In this document: positions 1 through 8,733 of the stretch, in pieces
Numbering within the stretch: position 1 is the first letter of the stretch
Layout: each line of letters starts with the position of its first letter
Source of the DNA: Bradyrhizobium ottawaense
Lineage (GTDB): Bacteria > Pseudomonadota > Alphaproteobacteria > Rhizobiales > Xanthobacteraceae
Direction: 5' to 3'
Assembly (NCBI RefSeq): GCF_900099825.1
Contig: NZ_LT629693.1
Span: forward strand, 3,173,001 to 3,237,000
DNA length: 64,000 nucleotides
Notes under the pieces: model-generated
The model's database searches: none
Told to the model about the DNA's origin: nothing
The model's input: the letters and a program-made list of their open reading frames with translations, nothing else
Made by a program: the position numbers and the translations under genes

Positions 1-127
1 AAAAAATCCCAAACTGAAACAGGCTGGAATCCCGACGGTGGCCGCACAGCCACAGGCAAGAGCCATTTGCCGTTGACCGCGCCCGATGACGCGGTCTTGA
101 ATCATAAGGTAAATGGGGGAGGACGCG

Positions 128-1786
128 ATGGCTGAGGACACGGACGTAATCGTGGTCGGCGGCGGACTGGCGGGGCTGGTCGCGGCAACCGAGATCGCCG
201 ACGCCGGCAAACGCGTCATTTTGCTGGACCAGGAAGGCGAGCAGAGCCTCGGCGGCCAGGCGTTCTGGTCGTTTGGCGGGTTGTTCCTGGTCGACAGTCC
301 CGAACAGCGCCGGCTCGGCATCAAGGATTCCCACGATCTGGCGCTGCAGGACTGGATGGGCACCGCAGGCTTCGATCGCGAGGAAGACCTGTGGCCGAGG
401 AAGTGGGCCGAAGCCTATGTCGCCTTCGCCGCCGGCGAAAAGCGCGACTGGCTGCGCGCGATGGGCCATCGCATCTTTCCGGTGGTCGGCTGGGCCGAGC
501 GTGGCGGCTATGACGCCATGGGCCACGGCAATTCGGTACCGCGCTTTCATGTCACCTGGGGCACCGGTCCCGGGATCGTCGAGCCGTTCGAACGCCGCGC
601 GCGCGAGGCGCAGAAGAGCGGCCGGCTTACTTTCGGGTTCCGTCACCGCGTCGATGCGCTGATCATGACCAACGGCACCGTCGAAGGCGTCAGCGGTGCG
701 ATCCTCGAACCTGACGCGGTGGAGCGCGGCAAGAGTTCGTCGCGCAAGGTAGTCGGCGATTTCACCCTGCGCGCGCCGGCGGTGATCGTCGCCTCCGGCG
801 GTATCGGCGGCAATCACGACCTGGTCCGGCAGAACTGGCCCAAACGTCTCGGCGTACCGCCGAAGTTCATGATTTCGGGCGTGCCCGAACATGTCGACGG
901 CCGCATGATCGGCATCACCGAGGCCGCCGGCGCGCGGCTGATCAACCGCGACCGGATGTGGCATTACGTCGAGGGCATTCGGAACTGGTCACCGATCTGG
1001 CCGCGCCACGGCATCCGCATCCTGCCCGGCCCGTCCTCGATGTGGTTCGACGCCACGGGCAAACGACTGCCCGCGCCGCTGTTTCCCGGCTCCGACACGC
1101 TCGGCCAGCTCGACTACATCATGTCGACCGGCCACGATTATTCCTGGTTCATCCTGACCCAGAGCATCATCAAGAAGGAATTCGCACTCTCCGGCTCCGA
1201 ACAGAATCCGGATCTCACCGGCAAGAGCTGGCGCATGACCATCAAGCGCGCCACCAACAAGGGCGCGCCGGCGCCGGTCGAGGCGTTCAAGCAGCACGGC
1301 GCCGACTTCATCGTGCGCGACAACCTCGCCGACCTCGTCAGCGCCATGAACGCGCTGTCGGGCGACAACCTGCTGCAGCATGACCAGATCAAGGCGCAGA
1401 TCGAGGCGCGCGACCGCGAGATGACGAATCCCTATGTGAAAGACGCGCAGGTGATGAACATCCACAATGCGCGCCGCTACATCGGCGACAAACTGATCCG
1501 CACCGCCAAGCCGCACCGGATCCTCGATCCCGAGCACGGACCGCTGATCGCGGTCAAACTCAACATCCTGACCCGCAAGACGCTGGGCGGCTTCGAGACC
1601 GATCTCTCTTCGCGCGTGTTCGGCAATAACGGCCAGATCATCAAGGGGCTCTACGCCGCGGGCGAAGCCGCCGGCTTCGGCGGCGGCGGTGTGCACGGCT
1701 ATCGCTCGCTGGAAGGCACATTTCTCGGCGGCTGCCTGTTCTCCGGCCGCAATGCCGGGCGCGCGGCGGCAAAGGCGGCGTCTTGA
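128..1786 (+). CDS. FAD-binding dehydrogenase (flavoprotein, fumarate-reductase/KstD-like fold)
   Basis: A flavin oxidoreductase of about 552 residues. The N-terminus carries the dinucleotide-binding motif VVGGGLAGLVAA at residues 9-20, followed by the acidic residue of strand 2 (LLDQE). The C-terminus has the matching flavin contact LYAAGEAAGFGGGGVHG and the closing GTFLGGCLFSGR. This pattern is usual for FAD-binding dehydrogenases related to ketosteroid dehydrogenase and fumarate reductase flavoprotein; the substrate cannot be read from sequence. An ATG at 113 is in frame, but the ATG at 128 is preferred because a GGGGGAGGA ribosome site ends about five bases before it. A RidA-family gene follows 80 bases downstream and may be co-transcribed. 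Confidence 0.85.
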   Translation: MAEDTDVIVVGGGLAGLVAATEIADAGKRVILLDQEGEQSLGGQAFWSFGGLFLVDSPEQRRLGIKDSHDLALQDWMGTAGFDREEDLWPRKWAEAYVAFAAGEKRDWLRAMGHRIFPVVGWAERGGYDAMGHGNSVPRFHVTWGTGPGIVEPFERRAREAQKSGRLTFGFRHRVDALIMTNGTVEGVSGAILEPDAVERGKSSSRKVVGDFTLRAPAVIVASGGIGGNHDLVRQNWPKRLGVPPKFMISGVPEHVDGRMIGITEAAGARLINRDRMWHYVEGIRNWSPIWPRHGIRILPGPSSMWFDATGKRLPAPLFPGSDTLGQLDYIMSTGHDYSWFILTQSIIKKEFALSGSEQNPDLTGKSWRMTIKRATNKGAPAPVEAFKQHGADFIVRDNLADLVSAMNALSGDNLLQHDQIKAQIEARDREMTNPYVKDAQVMNIHNARRYIGDKLIRTAKPHRILDPEHGPLIAVKLNILTRKTLGGFETDLSSRVFGNNGQIIKGLYAAGEAAGFGGGGVHGYRSLEGTFLGGCLFSGRNAGRAAAKAAS

Positions 1787-1866
1787 AGCCGGGATCGTGC
1801 AATAACGCAGTGGCGCGTGGCGCATCGGCGCGCTAAGTAACCGGCCTCACAGATCAGGAGAGCAGT

Positions 1867-2217
1867 ATGACCATCCAGCGTTTCGAAGTCGGACCTCGCA
1901 TGAGCCAGGTCGTCGTTCACGGCAACACCGTCTATCTCGCGGGCGTCGTCGCCGGCAAGGCGGCCGGGAAAAGCGTGACCGAGCAAACGCAGGACGTGCT
2001 CGCGATCATCGACGGCCATCTCGCCACGGCCGGCACCGACAAGACCAAATTGCTGTCGGCGACGATCTACATCACCGACATGAAAACATTCCCAGAGATG
2101 AACGCGGCGTGGGACGGCTGGATTTCGGCCGGCAATACGCCGGCCCGCGCCACCGTCGAAGCCAAGCTGGCGGCGCCGCAGTACAACGTCGAGATCATGG
2201 TCATCGCTGCGAAGTAA
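1867..2217 (+). CDS. RidA/YjgF/UK114 family protein
   Basis: 116 residues, the usual length of the family. Known members hydrolyse reactive enamine or imine intermediates made by PLP enzymes and flavin oxidases. The diagnostic C-terminal part is present: a proline-containing turn, then ARATVEAKLA with the conserved arginine that binds the substrate carboxylate, then the final strand. An AGGAGAGCAGT ribosome site precedes the ATG. Its place just after a flavin oxidoreductase suggests it clears an imine product of that enzyme, which is inference only. Confidence 0.85.
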   Translation: MTIQRFEVGPRMSQVVVHGNTVYLAGVVAGKAAGKSVTEQTQDVLAIIDGHLATAGTDKTKLLSATIYITDMKTFPEMNAAWDGWISAGNTPARATVEAKLAAPQYNVEIMVIAAK

Positions 2218-2242
2218 GTTCGCCTTGAGACAGCCGTTACTC

Positions 2243-2327
2243 TCGTCATGGCCGGGCTTGACCCGGCCATCCACGTCTTAGAGCGAAAGAAAGTCGTGGA
2301 TGCCCGGGTCAAGCCCGGGCATGACGG
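2243..2327. repeat. Dispersed intergenic palindrome, type A
   Basis: Two arms form a long imperfect inverted repeat: 2243-2279 (TCGTCATGGCCGGGCTTGAC...) and 2291-2327 (...AAGCCCGGGCATGACGG). It lies between convergent genes. Elements starting GTCATGCCCGGGC are known as high-copy intergenic palindromes in Bradyrhizobium genomes. It could also end transcription from either side. Confidence 0.75.
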
Positions 2328-2348
2328 CTTAATTGCATCTCAATCACT

Positions 2349-3413
2349 TCACGCCGCTTTCGCCGCGCTCCGTTCCGCCTCGATCCGTCTCGCCAGCACC
2401 CGCCGGAAATATGTCAGCGCCGCATCGGCGCCGATCGCGAGCAGCTGGTAGTTCGGATCGGCGTCGAACACCTTCTGCTGCGCCTCGATAATCGCCAGGT
2501 CCTCGTTGAACGCCTCTTCGAGGCTGTGGCGCAACGACAGCGCGATGTTCGAATTGTCGATGTCGAAATCGTGCAGATAGTTCCAGAAGAAATGCGTGGT
2601 GCTGCGCGTTTCCGGCGTCATGAACTGGGCGTTGCGAAATTGCCGCGTGCCCGGAACCTGGACGCCTTTCTCCGTACCCTGCCCTGCCAGCGCGAACATG
2701 GTGTCGAGCAGGAAGATGCCGGGCACGATCATGCGGCCGATATTGCGGCGGTCGACCTTGTCGGTCTTGTTCGCGATCACCTTGCAGAGATAGGGCGGCG
2801 GTTCGGCGCCCATGTGCCAGCGCTCGACGCGAAAGCCGTCGTCCAGCTTTTCGATGGCGACCGGCTTGGTCTTGTAGGCATATTCCTCGGAGCCGCCGAG
2901 CGTGTGGGTGTGCACGAAGGCGAGGTGCGCGAAGTCGCTCAGGTTGTCGACGATCAGAAGCCAGTTCGCCTTGTAGTGCATATAACCGGGCAGACCGCGC
3001 CATTTGGGATCGGCGAGCGGCGGATAGTCCACGATCAGATCGGGATCGGCTTTCTCGACGTCCCCCATCCAGATCCAGATCAGGTTGTAGCGCTCGACGA
3101 CGGGATAGCTGCGCACGCCGAGTTTTGGCGGGATGATGTCCTGGCCGGGGATCTGGATGCACTTGCCGCCCGGCTCGAATTTCATGCCGTGATACATGCA
3201 CCTGATGTCATCGCCTTCGATGCGCCCCATCGATAGCGGCGCCGCGCGGTGGCAGCAGCGGTCGTCGAGCGCGACAACCCTGCCGCTCTCGCCGCGGTAA
3301 ATCACGACGGGACGCTCCAGGATGGTACGGGCGAGTTTTGTGCCGTCGATCAGCTCGTGATTCCAGGCCGCGACGTACCAGGAATTACGAAGAAAGATTC
3401 CGTCATCGATCAT
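2349..3413 (-). CDS. Rieske [2Fe-2S] aromatic ring-hydroxylating / O-demethylating oxygenase
   Basis: 354 residues, the size of vanillate or dicamba O-demethylase oxygenase subunits. The Rieske cluster ligands are visible near residues 52-75: a C-x-H in RCCHRAAPL and a C-x2-H in CMYHGMKF. The C-terminal two-thirds is the catalytic domain, with candidate iron ligands around DNLSDFAHLAFVHTHTLGG (D, H, H). The family uses electrons from a separate reductase, which is not encoded nearby. GGGAGAG precedes the start. The gene is divergent from a LysR regulator 128 bases away, which probably controls it. The substrate is unknown. Confidence 0.85.
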   Translation of the reverse strand: MIDDGIFLRNSWYVAAWNHELIDGTKLARTILERPVVIYRGESGRVVALDDRCCHRAAPLSMGRIEGDDIRCMYHGMKFEPGGKCIQIPGQDIIPPKLGVRSYPVVERYNLIWIWMGDVEKADPDLIVDYPPLADPKWRGLPGYMHYKANWLLIVDNLSDFAHLAFVHTHTLGGSEEYAYKTKPVAIEKLDDGFRVERWHMGAEPPPYLCKVIANKTDKVDRRNIGRMIVPGIFLLDTMFALAGQGTEKGVQVPGTRQFRNAQFMTPETRSTTHFFWNYLHDFDIDNSNIALSLRHSLEEAFNEDLAIIEAQQKVFDADPNYQLLAIGADAALTYFRRVLARRIEAERSAAKAA

Positions 3414-3541
3414 GGCACTCTCCCTGTGTGCTGTGCGAAACGCTTTTCTTTTTCGTTACGGTCATCTTCTATGTCATCGGGATTTGCCGGGATATCCGGA
3501 TTCCCTGGACACACTGTACCGCTGCATGGACAATTGACCGG

Positions 3542-4456
3542 ATGGACTGGCGCGATTGGGAGCTGTTTTGCGAGGTTGTTCAGCACGGCGGCTTTAGCGC
3601 CGCCGCGCGCGTGCTCGGGCATCCCAAGTCGAGCCTCAGTGCTGCAGTGCAGCGACTGGAAAGCCATCTGGGCCTGCGGCTGATCGAGCGCACCACGCGC
3701 CATCTGCGCCTGACCGATGCCGGCGACACCATCTATCAGCGGGTCAAGCCGCTGTTCATTGCGCTGCACGATACCCATGGCGAGGCGCTGGCGATGAGCA
3801 GCGCCATCTCGGGCACGCTGCGCATCAAGTCGCCTTACGAATTCGGCGCCAACCACGCCGGCCCGGTGGCCTGCGAATTGATGAACCGCTATCCGGATCT
3901 CGCGATCCGGATCGATGTCGAACATGAGTTCGTCAGCCCGGTCGCCGAGAACTACGACATCGTGTTCGCGATGCTGGAGGCACCGCTGCCCTCGACCGGG
4001 ATCGTCATCCGCAGGGTATCGTCGCTCGAGCGCGGACTCTATGCCGCGCCTTCGCTGCTCGAAAAATTCGGCGCGCCGCGCACACTGGAAGACCTCGCGC
4101 GGCTTCCGATGCTGACCGCCCCGAACGACGCGCCCTGGGCGCTCACCACGCCTGACGGCGATACTGAACATCTCGCCGTGCATAAGGCGCGGCTGGTCAG
4201 TTCGAATGCGGACATCAGGTTGCAGGCGGCGCTCGCCGGGCTCGGCGTGTTGCGGGTGACGGCGAGCTTTACCAATGCCGCCGTCGCGGCGGGATTGCTG
4301 CGGCAACTCCTGCCGGATCATGTCTGCGAGCCGCTTCGCGTGCACGCCCTGCTGCCGGCCCGCCAGTTCGTCCCGGCCAAGGTGCGCTGTTTTCTGGATG
4401 CACTGGAAGCCCATGGCCGCGGTGGCGCGCTGGAGGAGGCAACGCGAGATTCTTGA
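3542..4456 (+). CDS. LysR family transcriptional regulator
   Basis: 304 residues. The N-terminal winged helix-turn-helix is typical: MDWRDWELFCEVVQHGGFSAAARVLGHPKSSLS, then LRLIERTTRHLRLTDAG. A substrate-binding domain follows. The open frame extends upstream to 3338, but that part overlaps the divergent gene and has no family character, so the ATG at 3542, which begins the canonical LysR sequence, is taken as start. It is most likely the regulator of the divergent Rieske oxygenase. Its sequence resembles the DsdC/GcvA-like LysR subgroups only in general terms. Confidence 0.88.
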   Translation: MDWRDWELFCEVVQHGGFSAAARVLGHPKSSLSAAVQRLESHLGLRLIERTTRHLRLTDAGDTIYQRVKPLFIALHDTHGEALAMSSAISGTLRIKSPYEFGANHAGPVACELMNRYPDLAIRIDVEHEFVSPVAENYDIVFAMLEAPLPSTGIVIRRVSSLERGLYAAPSLLEKFGAPRTLEDLARLPMLTAPNDAPWALTTPDGDTEHLAVHKARLVSSNADIRLQAALAGLGVLRVTASFTNAAVAAGLLRQLLPDHVCEPLRVHALLPARQFVPAKVRCFLDALEAHGRGGALEEATRDS

Positions 4457-4558
4457 TCTCCGGGGTCAATTCTTGACCTCCGAGGTAATCGATTGGTGCA
4501 CGGCAATTTTCTAATGGTCGGTCGGCCGATCGATCCGGCACCAACCAGGGAGAACCCG

Positions 4559-4924
4559 ATGACCGACATTCGCAGCATTGCCCAAGGCTATATCGATCTG
4601 TGGAACGAGCGGATGCCAAGCCGCCGCCGCGAAATCTTGGCCACGAACTGGACCAGCGACGCCCGCTATGTCGATCCGCTGATGTCCGGCGAGGGCCATG
4701 ACGGCGTCGACGCGCTGATCGCCGGCGTTCAGCAGAAATTTCCGGACTTCAAATTCTCGCTGATCGGCGAGCCCAACGGGTTCGGCGACCACGCCCGTTT
4801 TTCCTGGGGTCTGGGCCCCGACGGCGTCGACAGCCCGATCAAGGGCACCGATTTCGCCGTGCTCAAGGAGGGGCGAATCCGCAGCATCACCGGCTTCCTC
4901 GACCAGGTGCCGCAGGGGGCGTAA
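4559..4924 (+). CDS. NTF2-like (SnoaL-type) protein
   Basis: 121 residues in the fold pattern of the SnoaL/NTF2-like superfamily: an N-terminal helix with IAQGYIDLWNE, then WTSDARYVDPLMSGEGHDGVDALI and a C-terminal sheet (ARFSWGLGPDG...GTDFAVLKEGRIRSITGFLDQ). Members are small ligand-binding or isomerase-like proteins. The ATG at 4559 follows an AGGGAGAA ribosome site; an upstream in-frame ATG at 4493 lacks one. It stands about 100 bases after the LysR gene in the same direction and could be co-regulated. Confidence 0.7.
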   Translation: MTDIRSIAQGYIDLWNERMPSRRREILATNWTSDARYVDPLMSGEGHDGVDALIAGVQQKFPDFKFSLIGEPNGFGDHARFSWGLGPDGVDSPIKGTDFAVLKEGRIRSITGFLDQVPQGA

Positions 4925-4954
4925 GCACGCGTCAGGGGGCATCCCGATTATTTC

Positions 4955-4984
4955 GGGAACCTCCCGGCCTTTCCCGCATCCAAC
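4955..4984 (+). promoter_or_regulatory. Putative ECF sigma promoter (autoregulatory)
   Basis: GGGAACCT at 4955-4962 and CATCCAAC at 4977-4984 are separated by 14 bases, 25 bases upstream of the ECF sigma factor start. Exactly the same two octamers with the same 14-base spacing lie upstream of the DUF4142 gene at 5795-5824. GGAAC-type -35 elements are typical of ECF promoters. The inference is that this sigma factor reads its own promoter. Confidence 0.65.
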
Positions 4985-5009
4985 CCCAATACCCTGTTAT
5001 TGGTGAACC

Positions 5010-5699
5010 ATGATGCGTCAGGCTCATACCCCACAAATCGCGCCCGCCGGCACCAGCGACGCCGAACGGGTTCGGCGGGCGCTGGCCCGCGACGAGGCGG
5101 CGATACGCGCCATCATGCAGGCGAATAACCGCCGGCTGTACCGGCTCGCCCGCGGCGTCCTGCGCAACGACGGCGAGGCCGAGGACGTGGTGCAGGAAAC
5201 CTATGTCCGCGCCTTCACCCATCTGGAGAGCTTTCGCGGCGACTCCAGTCTGGCGACCTGGCTGTCGCGGATCGCCATGAACGAGGCGCTGGGCCGGTTG
5301 CGCCGCCAGCGGCCGGGGGTGGAAATCAGTTCGCTGCCGCAAGGCGTGCTCGAAGCCCAGATCATCCAGTTCCCTCTCGCCGTCGCCGAAGACCCGGAAA
5401 AATCCATGGCCCAGCGCGAAATTCAGCGTGTCGTCGAGCACGCCATCGACGAATTGCCGGAAGCATTCCGTCTCGTCTTCATCACCCGCGTGATCGAGGG
5501 GATGAATGTGGAGGAGACCGGCGAAATTCTTGACCTCAAGCCGGAAACGGTGAAGTCGCGGCTGCACCGCGCCCGCACCATGTTGCGCGACATCGTCGAG
5601 AAGAAGATCGGCCCGGTGGTGATGGAAGCGTTTCCGTTCGCCGGCAAGCGCTGCGAACGGCTGACGGAGGCCGTGCTGAAGCGTCTCAACATCGGCTAG
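5010..5699 (+). CDS. ECF-type RNA polymerase sigma factor
   Basis: 229 residues. Region 2 is clear (RLARGVLRNDGEAEDVVQETYVRAF, then DSSLATWLSRIAMNEALGRLRR), and so is region 4 (AFRLVFITRVIEGMNVEETGEILDLKPETVKSRLHRARTML). The sequence between is a short linker, as in group 4 sigma factors. No anti-sigma gene is adjacent, so control may act through its own expression or an unlinked partner. The two promoter-like motifs flanking it imply that it drives itself and the downstream DUF4142-cupredoxin genes. Start is one of two adjacent ATGs (5010 or 5013). Confidence 0.88.
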   Translation: MMRQAHTPQIAPAGTSDAERVRRALARDEAAIRAIMQANNRRLYRLARGVLRNDGEAEDVVQETYVRAFTHLESFRGDSSLATWLSRIAMNEALGRLRRQRPGVEISSLPQGVLEAQIIQFPLAVAEDPEKSMAQREIQRVVEHAIDELPEAFRLVFITRVIEGMNVEETGEILDLKPETVKSRLHRARTMLRDIVEKKIGPVVMEAFPFAGKRCERLTEAVLKRLNIG

Positions 5700-5794
5700 A
5701 GCCCGGTTCTGATTAAATCAGAGCTCTACTCTTCTGTTTGACGCGTTCACGAACCGGTGTCCCATTTCGCTCGAAAACGCCATAGATAATTTTC

Positions 5795-5824
5795 GGGAAC
5801 CTCGGCGCCCGAGCGCCATCCAAC
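5795..5824 (+). promoter_or_regulatory. Putative ECF sigma promoter of the DUF4142-cupredoxin genes
   Basis: GGGAACCT (5795-5802), a 14-base spacer and CATCCAAC (5817-5824), with TTTTC before the first box. Same boxes and spacing as the motif upstream of the sigma gene at 4955-4984. It lies 57 bases before the DUF4142 start. Confidence 0.65.
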
Positions 5825-5881
5825 TCCTGTGACCCAACAACGCGCGCGGCCCCGCTGCCGGCGCCACAGGAGTATCAAACC

Positions 5882-6403
5882 ATGTTCGTTCGATTGAGCG
5901 CGGCTGTCGCCGCGTTGAGCCTTCTCACCGGCGCAGCACTGGCCCAGGGCGCCAAACCCACCGATCCGCAGATCGCGCATATCGCCTACACCGCCGGGGT
6001 CATCGACATCACCGCGGCGAAACAGGCGATCTCGAAAGCCGGCAGCAAGGACGTCAAGGCGTTCGCGGAAGACATGGTGCGCGACCATGAGGCCGTGAAC
6101 AAGCAGGCGCTCGACCTCGTCAAGAAGCTGAAGGTGACGCCCGAGGACAACGACACCAGCAAGACGCTGTCGAAGCAGGCCGCCGACAAGCTCGCCGAAC
6201 TCGGCAAGCTGAAGGGCGCCGACTACGACAAGGCCTATGTCGCCAACGAGGTCGCCTATCACAAGGCGGTCAACGGCGCGCTGGAAACGCTGCTGATCCC
6301 CTCGGCTGGCGACGCCGAGCTGAAGAGCCTGCTGCAGACCGGCCTGAAGATCTTTCAGGGTCACCAGCAGCACGCCGAACACGTCGCCGCGACGCTGAAG
6401 TAA
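5882..6403 (+). CDS. DUF4142 domain periplasmic protein
   Basis: 173 residues. A signal peptide is visible (MFVRLSAAVAALSLLTGAALAQG) with cleavage probably after ALA. The mature part is almost wholly helical and matches DUF4142, a ferritin-like four-helix bundle: IAHIAYTAGVIDITAAKQAISKAGSKDVKAFAEDMVRDHEAVNKQAL. A second half holds conserved His and Glu residues (NEVAYHKAVNGALETLL, HQQHAEHVAA). Function is not established; the family is linked with envelope and oxidative stress. It is preceded by the shared ECF promoter motif and followed 28 bases later by a cupredoxin gene. Confidence 0.85.
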   Translation: MFVRLSAAVAALSLLTGAALAQGAKPTDPQIAHIAYTAGVIDITAAKQAISKAGSKDVKAFAEDMVRDHEAVNKQALDLVKKLKVTPEDNDTSKTLSKQAADKLAELGKLKGADYDKAYVANEVAYHKAVNGALETLLIPSAGDAELKSLLQTGLKIFQGHQQHAEHVAATLK

Positions 6404-6431
6404 AAAGAACCTGGAAGTAAAGGAGCCTGCC

Positions 6432-6746
6432 ATGCTGTCGAGACGCATTCTACTGACCGCGCTGGCGCTCGGCGCGATGGCTGTCCCGGCGCATGCGGCG
6501 ACGATTCAGGTCGTGATGGAAAATCTCGTGGTGTCGCCGGCCGAGGTCTCGGCCAAGGTCGGCGACACCGTCGAATGGATCAACAAGGACGTGTTCGCGC
6601 ACACCGCGACGGCGCGAAACGGCGACTTCGACGTCGCCATGCCGCCGAAGAAGACGGTGACGTCGGTTCTCAAGAAGGCCGGCACGATCGAATATTACTG
6701 CCGCTTCCATCCCAACATAAAGGCCGTGCTGACGGTGGCCCCGTGA
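6432..6746 (+). CDS. Cupredoxin-like (plastocyanin/amicyanin-type) periplasmic protein, axial Met replaced
   Basis: 104 residues with a signal peptide ending at AHAA. The copper fold is clear: NLVVSPAEVSAKVGDTVEWINKDVFAHTATA supplies the first His ligand, and the C-terminal loop YYCRFHPNIKAVLTV supplies Cys and the second His. Amicyanin-type proteins have Met three residues after this His; here that codon is ATA (Ile) at 6717-6719. The protein could bind copper without the axial ligand. It follows the DUF4142 gene by 28 bases and probably shares its ECF-driven transcript. Confidence 0.85.
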   Translation: MLSRRILLTALALGAMAVPAHAATIQVVMENLVVSPAEVSAKVGDTVEWINKDVFAHTATARNGDFDVAMPPKKTVTSVLKKAGTIEYYCRFHPNIKAVLTVAP

Positions 6747-6750
6747 CGTT

Positions 6751-6942
6751 TCAACCCGCGGCTTCGGCAGCGATGTCGGCCGCGGCGGCATCGGTCAGGC
6801 CTTGCACGACCGCGGCATCGCCGATGCGCACCATCGCCAGCAGCGCGAAACGCGCCAGGAATAGCGACGCGCGTGCTTCGCCGAGCTCTGTCATGGTCTT
6901 GCACAGCTGCGTATAGGCGGCGTCGAGTTCGGCTTCGGTCAT
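6751..6942 (-). CDS. DUF2783 family small protein
   Basis: 63 residues: an N-terminal acidic helix (MTEAELDAAYTQLCKTMTELGEARASLFLARFALLAM) followed by an alanine-rich helix. This matches DUF2783, small proteins usually encoded directly downstream of FAD-dependent aromatic monooxygenases, exactly as here (23 bases after the monooxygenase stop). Function is unknown; the steady pairing suggests a partner of the enzyme. It is convergent with the cupredoxin gene, with only four bases between stops. Confidence 0.7.
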   Translation of the reverse strand: MTEAELDAAYTQLCKTMTELGEARASLFLARFALLAMVRIGDAAVVQGLTDAAAADIAAEAAG

Positions 6943-6965
6943 GGTCGTTGGTCCCGTCCCGGAAA

Positions 6966-8660
6966 TCAGGATTGCAGCAGATGGTCGATGGCGCCGGTCA
7001 CGTCCGCGGCATCGAACCGGCGCCAGCGCGCGAACACATGGCCGTCGGGACGAACCAGATAGAGCGTGCCGGGCGCCGCGTCATACATCGCGAACAGCCG
7101 GCCGCTCTTGTCCCAGCCGTGCGCCCGGGCGAAACCAGCCTGCCGCGCCAACGCTACGATCGCGAACGGAATGCCGCGGGCGCGCATCGCGGCATGACAT
7201 GTCGTCAGCTCATCCGGCACCGCGCCATCGTCAGTGAAATACAGCGCCGTGATATCAGCCCCGACCAGATCGGTAAGATGGCCCTCGCGGGTGGACGCGC
7301 CATCGACGATCACAAGCGGGCACTCCGTCAGCACATGGCCGCATGCTGGTCCCGCGCCGAACTCCGCGTCCTGCGAGGTCATATTGAGCGGCGAACCGGT
7401 GTAGGCGATCGCCGAAGACTGCCGCGGATTGATCAGCGAGCGCAGTTCGGGAAATTTCACGGCGAGACCGAGCACGGCCTTGCGCATCAGTTCGAACGCG
7501 AACGAAGGCGGCGCCATGAACTCGGTGCTCTTGGTGCCATAGCCCAGGTTTTCCCGGGCGGCGGCGACCCGCTCGGCCGAATAGCTGTCGAGCAGCCGCG
7601 GTGACGCAATCCCCTTGACCACGAAAGCGAGTTTCCAGGCGAGGTTGTCGGCATCGTCGATGCCGGAATTGGCGCCGCGCACGCCGAAGATCGGCAGCAG
7701 ATGCGCGGCGTCGCCGGCAAACAGCACGTGGCGATGACGGTAGTCGTCGAGCGTGAGCGCGTTGGCCTTGTAGATGCCGATCCAGACCGGGCTCCACGCG
7801 CCCTTCTCGCCCATCATCCCAAGCAGGCTTTCGACGCGCGGCATGACATTTTCGGGCTTGATCGCCTCATCGGGGTCTTCGCCGTCGCGCAACTGATAGT
7901 CGACGCGCCAGACGCCTGAAGGCTGCTTGTGGACCAGCACCGTCGAGCCGGGATTGCAGGGCGGATCGAAATAAGCGAGCCGCTCCGCCGGACGCGCGCT
8001 GTCCAGCACGATGTCGACGATGACATAGCGCCCTTCGTAGCTGGTGCCCTTCAGCTTCAATCCCAGCGTTTCGCGCAGCAAGCTGCGGCCGCCATCCGCG
8101 GCGACGACCCAGTCGGCCTCCATCGTGTAGGCGCCGGCTGGCGTCTCGACGGTGAGCCGCGTGCCGTCCTCGCGCGCGCCGACCGCGGTAACGCGGTTTT
8201 GCCAGCGAACCTCGATCAGGTCGCTGCGTTGCTCGGCGGCGTCGAGCAGCAACTGCTCGATCGAATATTGCGCCAGATTGATCATCGGCGGGTGCTTCTG
8301 GTTCTCATCCATCGGCATTTTGAAGTGCAGCACTTCGTCGTCGCGATAGAAGCTGCGGCCGCCGGTCCAGGGCAGGCCCTGCTTCAGAAAACCATCGGCC
8401 GCGCCGAGACGCGCGATGATTTCGAGGCTGCGCCGCGAGATGCAGATCGCGCGGCTGCCGAAGCAGACGGAATCATCCGCCTCGAGCAGAACGACCGGCA
8501 CGCCATGGCTGGCGAGACCGAGCGCCGCGCAATAGCCGACCGGTCCGCCGCCGACCACCACAACGGGATGCCGCGCCTGATCGACGCCGCCTTGCAGCGG
8601 CGGCAGCGACGCCGGATACTGCTTCGCCGTAAAGGGATATGGCTTGAACGGGCGGTTCAC
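6966..8660 (-). CDS. FAD-dependent aromatic monooxygenase (UbiH/MhpA-type)
   Basis: 564 residues, class A flavoprotein hydroxylase. The FAD-binding motif VVVGGGPVGYCAALGLA is at about residues 32-48, the DG motif WVVAADGGRSLLRE near 185, and the GD motif VLFAGDAAHLLPIFGVRGANSGIDDADNLAWKL near 310. A C-terminal thioredoxin-like domain ends with LYLVRPDGHVFARWR, as in phenol and 3-(3-hydroxyphenyl)propionate hydroxylases. It acts on an aromatic acid or phenol using NAD(P)H and O2; the exact substrate cannot be read. It forms a transcription unit with the downstream DUF2783 gene. Confidence 0.88.
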   Translation of the reverse strand: MNRPFKPYPFTAKQYPASLPPLQGGVDQARHPVVVVGGGPVGYCAALGLASHGVPVVLLEADDSVCFGSRAICISRRSLEIIARLGAADGFLKQGLPWTGGRSFYRDDEVLHFKMPMDENQKHPPMINLAQYSIEQLLLDAAEQRSDLIEVRWQNRVTAVGAREDGTRLTVETPAGAYTMEADWVVAADGGRSLLRETLGLKLKGTSYEGRYVIVDIVLDSARPAERLAYFDPPCNPGSTVLVHKQPSGVWRVDYQLRDGEDPDEAIKPENVMPRVESLLGMMGEKGAWSPVWIGIYKANALTLDDYRHRHVLFAGDAAHLLPIFGVRGANSGIDDADNLAWKLAFVVKGIASPRLLDSYSAERVAAARENLGYGTKSTEFMAPPSFAFELMRKAVLGLAVKFPELRSLINPRQSSAIAYTGSPLNMTSQDAEFGAGPACGHVLTECPLVIVDGASTREGHLTDLVGADITALYFTDDGAVPDELTTCHAAMRARGIPFAIVALARQAGFARAHGWDKSGRLFAMYDAAPGTLYLVRPDGHVFARWRRFDAADVTGAIDHLLQS

Positions 8661-8733
8661 GAATCTTCCCTTGGTGTTTTTTGCCCACGCCCCCGCCGCG
8701 GGGACACGGGTTCGCGAAATCAGGCAATAACTT

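Noticed and set aside
989-1825. Long open frame on the minus strand opposite the flavin dehydrogenase
   Set aside because: It is the GC-rich mirror of a clear FAD protein; no ribosome site, no family features.
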